64,000 nt of DNA. Origin: Ovis canadensis. Lineage: Eukaryota; Chordata; Mammalia; Artiodactyla; Bovidae. The DNA lies in contig NC_091256.1 of NCBI RefSeq assembly GCF_042477335.2, positions 47,571,001 to 47,635,000 of the forward strand, given 5' to 3'. Each line of letters begins with the position of its first letter. Position 1 is the stretch's first letter. Shown here piece by piece: positions 57,000 through 64,000 of this stretch. Position numbers and translations under genes: made by a program. A model generated the notes under the pieces. It saw only the letters and a program-made list of their open reading frames with translations. It was not told the DNA's origin and did not search any database.

Positions 57000-57480
57000 C
57001 AGTCCTTCACCTTGGTTTCTGGTTTCCCTCTCGCAGGGGTTTGGGGTTGCGGGTTTCAGAGGAGGACTTTCAGAAAACTGTCAAGAGCGGCACACAGCCT
57101 GATCTTTCCAAAGCCCTACCTCCCTCTCCCACGGTGGCGGCGGAGTTGGAGCGCCGTTTCTATAAGAGAGAGTGCGAAAACTTGGCATGGGTCGCAGCCC
57201 ACGCTGCGCGGCAGGCTGTAAAGGGTAGGCGCTCAGGGCTCAGTAAGAGGAGGGAGCAAGGAAGTGCGCACGCTCCGCCCACGGCAGGCCTGCCTCCAGT
57301 CTAGGGCTGGAGAGGTGAGGAGCGCGGGAGGGGGCGGGGGGGGCACCGCGGGGCTCCAACCCCACAGTCACTCAGCCAGCCATTCCAACAGAGCCCCTCG
57401 GCCCACCCACCCTACAGCAGCTGTGCCCGGCTGCACCTTCCCACCCCCTCAGTCTTCCCGCTGAGGTCTCATCCTTACAG
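57000..57480. promoter_or_regulatory. Second CpG-rich block
   Basis: The sequence is GC- and CpG-rich compared with its AT-rich surroundings and includes a G-run near 57330-57345. It could be an alternative far-upstream promoter for CCDC181 or the start of an unannotated transcript. No gene was recognised. Confidence 0.4.
57037..57224 (+). other. Unidentified open, splice-bounded segment (candidate exon)
   Basis: A pyrimidine tract ending CTCGCAG at 57036 and a GTAGGC donor at 57225 bound 188 nt. One frame is open throughout and reads GLRVSEEDFQKTVKSGTQPD, then a Pro/Ser linker, then a helix-like ELERRFYKRECENLAWVA stretch. There is no ATG in that frame after the upstream stop at 56963, so it would have to be an internal exon. 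I do not recognise the family. GC-rich DNA is often open by chance, so this may be noncoding. Confidence 0.25.
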
Positions 57481-57713
57481 ACCCGCTGGGGTGCAGGGGT
57501 GGAAATGATGGTTAGTTTGCAGTGTAGGGTGGGAATCAGAATCCTATCCCGAATAATTACAATAGTGTGATGGTTTCTGCCATACAGCAACATGAATCAG
57601 CAAAGTTTAGGGGCAACTTTAATAAAATCTTATTAAAGGGAAAAAAAAAATACTATCCCGGCTTCTCCACTTCAAAGACATGTGATCTTGGGTAGGTTAT
57701 CTGCCATTCCAGA

Positions 57714-58413
57714 TGATGAAAGTGAAAGTGGAGAGTGAAAAAGTTGGCTTAAAGCTCAGCATTCAGAAAACGAAGATCATGGCATCCGGTCCCATCACTT
57801 CATGGGAAACAGATGGGGAAACAGTGGAAACAGTGGCTGACTTTATTTTAGGGGCTCCAAAATCACTGCAGATGGTAACTGCAGCCATGAAATTAAAAGA
57901 CGCTTACTTGGAAGAAAAGTTATGACCAACCTAGATAGCATATTCAAAAGCAGAGACATTACTTTGCCAACAAAGGTCCATCTAGTCAAGGCTATGGTTT
58001 TTCCAGTGGTCATGTATGGATGTGAGAGTTGGACTGTGAAGAAAGCTGAGCGCCGAAGAATTGATGCTTTTGAATTGTGGTGTTGGAGAAGACTCTTGAG
58101 AGTCCCTTGGACTGCAAGATCAGCCCTGGGATTTCTTTGGAGGGAATGATGCTGAAGCTGAAACTCCAGTACTCTGGCCACCTCATGTGAAGAGTTGACT
58201 CATTGGAAAAGACTCTGATGCTGGGAGGGATTGGGGGCAGGAGGAGAAGGGGACGACAGAGGATGAGATGGCTGGATGGCATCACGGACTCGATGGACGT
58301 GAGTCTGAGTGAACTCCAGGAGATGGTGATGGATAGGGAGGCCTGGCATGCTGCGATTCATGGGGTCACAAAGAGTCACACACGACTGAGCAACTGAACT
58401 GAACTGAACTGAA
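57714..58413 (+). mobile_element. BovB LINE 3' part with 10-bp TSD and internal deletions
   Basis: Compared with the copy at 54786, it lacks bases in the SRREIKRRLLLGRK region and about 35 bp after VPWTAR. CCATTCCAGA at 57704-57713 and 58414-58423 marks the insertion. It ends in four GAACT-type repeats. Confidence 0.94.
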
Positions 58414-58423
58414 CCATTCCAGA

Positions 58424-59372
58424 ATGTTCATAACCGCAAGTCAGTCTTGTTTTTTCCCTCTGCTGTGGATCATAAAAGCCTTCCTCGCCGACACCTAGTG
58501 GACCCAAAATAGCAGTCCAACTAGCAATTTTCGGTAGTATCTTCGACTGCTGCCAGATTAAATTCTAAAGACAAGCTTAATCATTACTCCCTGATTCCTT
58601 CTGCAATTAATGAACATTAGAAAATGACCCCCAAACTGCCCTGTCCTGCTCTCTATATTCCTTGCTGATTGTACACCCACACTTTCTGACTTTCATACCT
58701 TTACTTATGCCTCTTTGTCCACTATAGTCCGTTCCTCTTTCTAAATTTCCTTTAAGATTCTGGCCATGCTGCATGACTAACTTTTCAAATATCACCTCCT
58801 TCTGGAAGTCATACATTATTTCCCCAGTGGACTTGTAGTTTTTGAGATCCAAGCCTCTTTAAATTATTATGATACCTGACACACTAACTTGTGTTGCAGT
58901 TGGGCCTCTCTGTTATGCTTTCTATCAATACTTACCTTTCTTATCACACATTTTAAGTTCTTTGAGATCCGGAGTCATGACATTTTCATTGTATCCCCAG
59001 AACTTTCTAAAATATACATTAAAAATAAGAGGGAGTGTTTAGCTTTCTAAGTAAAAATTTTACCTCAAATTATACTTTCTTATTTCAAATGAAATAGATT
59101 ACATATTTATAACTTGCTATTAAACACATGAATTTAAAAAGCAGTACCGTTTAAAACCTAACACCTTTAATAATATCTCACAAAATACACTCCAGGATTT
59201 TTCTTACAAAATTTTGTATTACTAGAAATTGTTATTTTAATAACCTGCAATTCAGTAACATTTGGTAATATAGAGCATCTAAAGCCCTTAGGACATTATT
59301 CAGCACAGTCATAAATAGTAAACACTATCTAATAATGAGCTATCATTACATTATTGTTTATATAATTCATCT
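58424..59372. other. Intergenic, L2-like and unrecognised
   Basis: About 58570-59000 has L2-like pyrimidine-rich wording (CATTTTCATTGTATCCCCAG near the end). The remainder is AT-rich. No gene was seen. Confidence 0.45.
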
Positions 59373-59384
59373 AAGTAATTAAAT

Positions 59385-60863
59385 GTTGTTGTCATTCAGT
59401 CCCTTGGTTGTGTCCGACCTTTTGTGACTCCATGGACTACAGCACGCCAGGCTTCTCTGTCCTTTACCATCTCCTGGAGTGTGTTCAAACTCATGTCCAT
59501 TGAGTCAGTGATACCATCCAACCATCTCGTCCTCTGTTGTCCCCTTCTCCTCCTGCCTTCAATCTTTCCCAGCATCAGGGTCTTTTCTAATGAGTTGGCT
59601 CTTCGCATCAGGTGGCCAATGCATTGGACATTTAGCTTCAGCATCAGTCCTTCTAATGAATATCCAGAATTGATTTCCTTTAGGATTGACTGGTTTGATC
59701 TCCTTGCATTCCAAGGGACTCTCAATAGTCTTCTCCAACACCACAGTTCAAAACCATCAATTCTTTGGCACTCAGCCTTCTTTATGGTCCAACTCTCACA
59801 TTCATACATGATTACTGGAAAAACCATAGCTTTGATTAGACAGACTTTTGTCAGCAAAGTAATGTCTCTGCTTTTTAATATGCTGTCTGTCATAACTTTT
59901 CTTCCAAGGAGAAAGTGTCTTTTAATTTTGTAGCTGCAGTCACCACCTGTGGTTTTTGGAGCCCACGAAAATAAAAGTCTGTCACTGTTTCCCTGTCTAT
60001 TTCCCATGAAGTGATGGGACCAGATGCCATGATCTTACTTTTCTGAATGTTGAGTTTTCAGCCAACTTTTCCACTCTCCTCTTTTACTTTCAACAAGAGG
60101 CTCTTTAGTTCCCCTTCACTTTCTGCCATTAAGGGTGGTGCATCTGCATATGTGAGGTTATTGATATTTTTCCTGGCAATCTTGATTCCAGTTTGTGCTT
60201 CATCCAGCCCAGTGTTTCTCATGATGTACTCTGCATATAATTTAAATAAGCAGGATGACAATATAAACCCTTGATGTACTCCTTTCCCAATTTGGAACCA
60301 GTCCATTGTTCCATGTCTGGTTCTAACTGTTGCTTCTTGACCTGCATACAGGTTTCGCAGGAGGCAGGTAAGGTGGTCTGGTATTCCGATCTCTTTAAGA
60401 ATTTTACACAGTTTGTTGTGACCCACACAGTCAAAGGGTTTAGTGTAGTCAATGAAGCAGGAGTATATGTTTATCTGGAATTCCCTTGCTTTTTCTATGC
60501 TCCAGCAGATGCTGGCAATTTAATCTCTGGTTCCTCTGCCTTTTCTAATCCCAGCTTGAATATCTGGAAGTTCTCAGTTGATGTACTGTTGAAGCCTGGC
60601 TTGGAGAATTTTGAGCATTTCTTTGCTAGCATGCAAAATGAGTGCAATTGTGTCGTAGTTTAAACATTCTTTGGCATTGCCTTTCTTTGGGATTGGAATG
60701 AAAACTGATTCCAATGAAATGGAATTCCAGCTGAGCTATTTCAAATCCTAAAAGATGATCTGTTAAAGTGCTACACTAAATATGCCAGCAGATACGGAAA
60801 ACTCACTAGTAGCTCCAGGTCTGGAAAAGGTGAGTTTTCCAGTCCCAAAGAAGGGCAATGTCA
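59385..60863 (-). mobile_element. BovB LINE with 5' inversion and 12-bp TSD
   Basis: 59385-60707 is BovB in reverse orientation, from its 3' tail up to the RT fingers region. 60715-60863 is adjoining BovB sequence in the opposite, + orientation (GAGCTATTTCAAATCCTAAA, then ATATGCCAGCAGAT). The perfect duplication AAGTAATTAAAT at 59373-59384 and 60864-60875 encloses both, so they entered together. The active-site YADD reads YADA because of a one-base deletion at about 60140, and a one-base insertion just after it restores the frame. Confidence 0.93.
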
Positions 60864-60975
60864 AAGTAATTAAATAAAACTTGACCAAAAAATGAGAGTG
60901 TTTAAAAGCCTCCTATCATTTTTATTTTGAAATATTCCAAAAGAACTTTCATTTGAGAGTACAACTTTGAGATTG

Positions 60976-61180
60976 ATTGTTGTTCAGCCACTAAGTCGTG
61001 TCTGACACTTTGTGTCCCCATGGCCTGCAGCACATCAGACTTCCCTGTCTACCATCTCCTGGAGCTTGCTCAAACTCATGTCCATTGAGTCGGTGATGCC
61101 CTCCAACCACTTCATCCTCTGTTACTCCCCTCTCCTGCCCTCAATCTCTCCCAGCATCAGAGTCTTTTCCAATGCTCGGC
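60976..61180 (-). mobile_element. BovB 3' end fragment
   Basis: It runs from GATTGTTGTTCAGCCACTAA to CCAGCATCAGAGTCTTTTCC, the reversed BovB 3' 200 bp, diverged. Confidence 0.88.
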
Positions 61181-61239
61181 TCATTTGAAACTGACAGCTA
61201 AAACTAATTGTTAATAGAGAATGAGGGGGAAGGGAACTG

Positions 61240-61640
61240 ATTTCTCATGTGACAGGTGCTTTCTCATATGTTCTTTCATTTCTTCATGACAGTCTCATGA
61301 GGTAAGTATCATCCCCACTTACTGATGAGGAAACTGAAGCTCAGGACTTCCCTGGTGGTCCAGTGGCTAAGGCTCCACGCTCTCAATGAAGGGGGCCCAG
61401 GTTCAACCCCTGATCAGGGAACTAGATCTCACATGCCACAACTAAGAATCGGCATACCGATCCCATATGCTGCAACTAAAGTTCCTGCCTGCCAGAACAA
61501 AGACCAGACACAGCCAAGTAAGTAAAAAGAAATATTAAAAAAAAAATAAACTGAAGCTCCAGAGTAACTTCCCTAATGAATCAGAGCTTTGAATGGCAAA
61601 CTCAGTATTCTGAAGCCCCTTCTATCAGCATTACTTAATG
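61240..61640. repeat. MIR split by a CHR-type SINE
   Basis: TCATCCCCACTTACTGATGA and GAAACTGAAGCTCAG precede the younger SINE, and AACTGAAGCTCCAGAGTAAC resumes after it. The GAAACTGAAGCTC / AAACTGAAGCTCC repeat is the target duplication. Confidence 0.65.
61343..61548 (+). mobile_element. CHR-family (tRNA-Glu-derived) SINE
   Basis: The head GGACTTCCCTGGTGGTCCAG, the GGTTCAACCCCTGATCAGGG box and the CACATGCCACAACTAAG tail distinguish this cetartiodactyl family from Bov-tA. It ends in an A-run at about 61538. Confidence 0.85.
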
Positions 61641-61762
61641 AAAAAAGTAGAAGAATTACTAATACTACCACAGGATGCTTTTTCCAGAATCAAAAGAGAT
61701 GATGTTCACAAATGCCTTTCCAAACCAAAGCATGTTATATAAATGTAAAGTACTAATTACAC

Positions 61763-61983
61763 ATGCATGCCTGCTCAGTTGCTCAGTCCTGCATGTCTGA
61801 CTGTCATGAACTGCAGCCTGCCAGGCTCCTCTGTCCATGGAATTTTCCAGACGAGAATACTGCAGTGAGTTGCCATTTCTTTCTCCAGGGGATCTTCCCA
61901 ACCCAGGGAAGATCTTCCTGTGTCTCTTCCATCTCCTATATTCGCAGGTGGGTTCGTTACCACTGTGCCATCTGGGAAGCCCT
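61763..61983 (-). mobile_element. Bov-tA SINE, reverse
   Basis: It runs from CATGCATGCCTGCTCAGTTG to GTGCCATCTGGGAAGCCCTA, with a small duplication of the GGGGATCTTCCCAACCCAGG box. Confidence 0.88.
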
Positions 61984-62765
61984 AGGATTCCATAAGAAGT
62001 AAGAAAAATAGATATCCAATTTCTAACATTTGAGCACAATGCCTTTAATAAAGCATCCAGTGGACTAGACATCACTGACAGGCATTTTAATCTTAATGCT
62101 TTACTTTGATGTACTTTTTTAAAAATAGCATTTATTTAGCTTTTGTACTGGCAGGTGGTTACGTTGAGTCCATCACATATCATTTGTATAATTCAGGGTT
62201 CATGGGGCACAAACACAAGATGTGTTCTGCAACAAAAGACAAAAATAAGGTGTGGTTCCTGCTCAGATACATAAGATATGCTATAAGGACAGAAAATGTT
62301 ATCTTTAAAAAGTTTTTTGCATGAAAAATTTCCAAGTCTTTGGTGATAATCAATAAAATGCCTTAATGAAGGTTTTGCAATGGGAACTAATGAGAAAGTA
62401 CACATTCAAATACTATTAGAAAAGACTGGTTCGGTTTGTCGGGTAAAATGAACAAAGCAATTCTCAACTGATGGCAATAAGATGCTTCCGTGGGTACCAG
62501 AACATTTGGGGCTATAACCAAAAGACCATGATTTTTTCAAAACAAGATGGCACCTTCTACCTTTGATTCAATTTCATTTCATTTACCTGAAAAATTCAGT
62601 TAACACTGAAGGGAACATTGGTCTTTTTAGTTTCTAAATGGGAGAATGCTTTTAAAAATATAAGAGGTACCAACATGAAGACCAAGAAAAATAAACAGTA
62701 CAATGCGGTGCTAGAAGAAAAATTGGGAAAACAACAGAAATGAGAGGGAAGTGTCAAAGGTAAAG
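61984..62765. other. Intergenic, nothing recognised
   Basis: AT-rich DNA. A short open frame at about 62106-62324 matches no known protein. No RNA gene was seen. Confidence 0.5.
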
Positions 62766-62767
62766 AC

Positions 62768-63000
62768 CAGCGCTTCCCTGGTGGTCCAGTCGTTAAGACT
62801 CCACCTCCCGATGCAGGGGCCATGGATTCAGCCCGGGTCCAGGAAGATCCCACATGCTGAGGGACAACTAAGCCGTGTGTCACAACCACTAAGCCCATGC
62901 TCGAGAGATGGCAAGCCACAACTACTGAAGCCTGCAGGCTCTAGGGCCCATGCTCTCCACAACTAGAGAAAGCCTGCATGTAGCAAGAAAGACATAAAAA
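62768..63000 (+). mobile_element. CHR-family SINE
   Basis: The head GCGCTTCCCTGGTGGTCCAG is followed by TGCAGGGGCCATGGATTCAG, ending AGAAAGCCTGCATGTAGCAA. It is the longer CHR subtype with the CACAACTACTGAAGCCTGCA segment. Confidence 0.85.
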
Positions 63001-63009
63001 TAAACATTT

Positions 63010-64000
63010 TAAACAAGGAAAAATATACTATAAAATATTTATTTAATAAAAAATAACTATAATCTATACAGTATTGAATAAAAAGTACAACAAATTATTT
63101 GCACTTCTTTCCAAAACCGCATACAGTACAACTTGCAAATTGGGTTCAACATTCTACAAATAGTACCACACACACCAAGATATGAACTTATTATTGTCTT
63201 AAATAAGTAAAGGCTCTGATTGTATACAACAAACTGTGACTTAAATTCCAGGGAAATACTGCTTTAGTTAACATGAATAGTTTGTACCACAGTCTATTTT
63301 ATTTAAAAAATTAAATTCCTCAAACATCATTTTTCTACTTGTTTCTGAGTACACATTCCCTATGTAGCAAAATAAAACAAAGACAAAATACAAAATTAGA
63401 GGCTGCTGTTTATGATAGCGCTTCCTGTTTCCTTCCTTAGCTAGTGCTCTTCTCCTTTCATTTATTCACAAAGGAAGGTGACTGGAAAATGACTTATTCT
63501 TATCCTCATTCATTTGCTTCTAGAATTCTTGCTTACATAAATGAATATGTCAGTTTTGGAATCTTGACATTACTATTCAGTATTTACCTATGTCATTCTT
63601 AAAAAAGTTGACCTAGTTTTTTTTTTTTTTTTTTAAGATAAGGCAACAAAATTGGTTTTAAAATAGTTATGTCTCACATATGTGAGCAATCACTTGGTAG
63701 ACTAATTTCCCAATTAAATGTACACAGAATAACATTTTTCAAGTAACTTGGAAATGGAATCAATAGCAATTCTTATTTTAAGCAGATATTTAAGATGATC
63801 ATATGCAGGAACCAAGTCCATCCTAGTTCCTGTCCCACCAAAATAAAGAGGCTCAGTTTGTGAAAAAGACCTTGGAATAACCCAACAGTTAATGACACCT
63901 TTATCTTGGATAAGAAGGACAAATAATATAAATGCCATAAATGGAGATGAAGTTATTTTAAAAAGACTTTCCCATTTTATTTTGGAGATAAAAGGGAATG
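63010..64000 (-). other. Probable 3' UTR end of the next gene (SLC19A2 by synteny)
   Basis: From 63010 onward no Bov repeat is recognised. The DNA is AT-rich without a long open frame that matches any known protein. A - strand AATAAA is read at 63043-63038, right where the repeats stop, as expected for a transcript end. SLC19A2 lies here in human, with the same orientation as CCDC181. No SLC19A2 coding sequence is visible, so the name is an inference. Confidence 0.35.

Noticed and set aside
59396..60007. 203-residue open frame on the - strand
   Set aside because: Again BovB RT sequence inside the inverted insertion, with a restored frame by chance; not a host gene.
63714..63938. 74-residue open frame on the - strand
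   Set aside because: No resemblance to SLC19A2 or any other family. It fits untranslated sequence better.
1..64000. Prokaryotic-style operons, defence systems, phage or viral genes
   Set aside because: Exon-intron genes, ruminant SINEs and LINEs throughout; no retroviral LTR or coding region was recognised.

Overview
This window is mammalian nuclear DNA from a ruminant, most likely cattle or a close bovid. It is full of BovB (RTE-type) LINE fragments, tRNA-derived Bov-tA/Bov-A2 SINEs and ruminant L1 3' ends, and its genes are split into short exons with GT-AG introns. The two recognised genes are neighbours in mammals (human 1q24 order: NME7, BLZF1, CCDC181, SLC19A2, F5). The placement is therefore the bovid equivalent of that interval; this is inferred from gene identity, not from a database search.

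Layout. 1-9379 is the 3' part of a BLZF1 intron; the exon holding the first nine or so codons lies before the window. 9380-21122 holds five BLZF1 (Golgin-45) coding exons on the + strand, ending in the C-terminus that binds GRASP55, with a poly(A) signal at 21289. 21.3-28.9 kb is intergenic and made of old L1 sequence. An L1 there has been split by a processed, broken copy of the bicistronic SNURF-SNRPN mRNA (about 25458-26936) and by several SINEs. 28.9-44.4 kb holds the five coding exons of CCDC181 on the - strand, which together encode 507 residues. Its probable promoter is a CpG-rich block at 50.5-50.9 kb with NRF1-, YY1- and RFX-like sites. 51-63 kb is repeat-dominated, with a second CpG-rich block at 57.0-57.5 kb that contains one open, splice-bounded, unidentified segment. 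63.0-64.0 kb is mostly repeat-free and is best read as the 3' UTR end of the next - strand gene, probably SLC19A2.

The two genes are convergent (BLZF1 +, CCDC181 -) and do not work together: BLZF1 acts in Golgi structure, and CCDC181 is a microtubule-linked ciliary/flagellar coiled-coil protein. I found no undescribed multi-gene system. The most distinctive structures are: a BovB insertion with a 5' inversion and a perfect 12-bp target-site duplication (59373-60875); the SNURF-SNRPN retrocopy, which keeps both reading frames of an imprinted bicistronic message; a 59-bp-arm near-palindrome inside a BLZF1 intron (10570-10700); two SINEs inserted one after the other at the same 12-13 bp target (8611-9114); and a half tRNA-Gly remnant (7188-7226).
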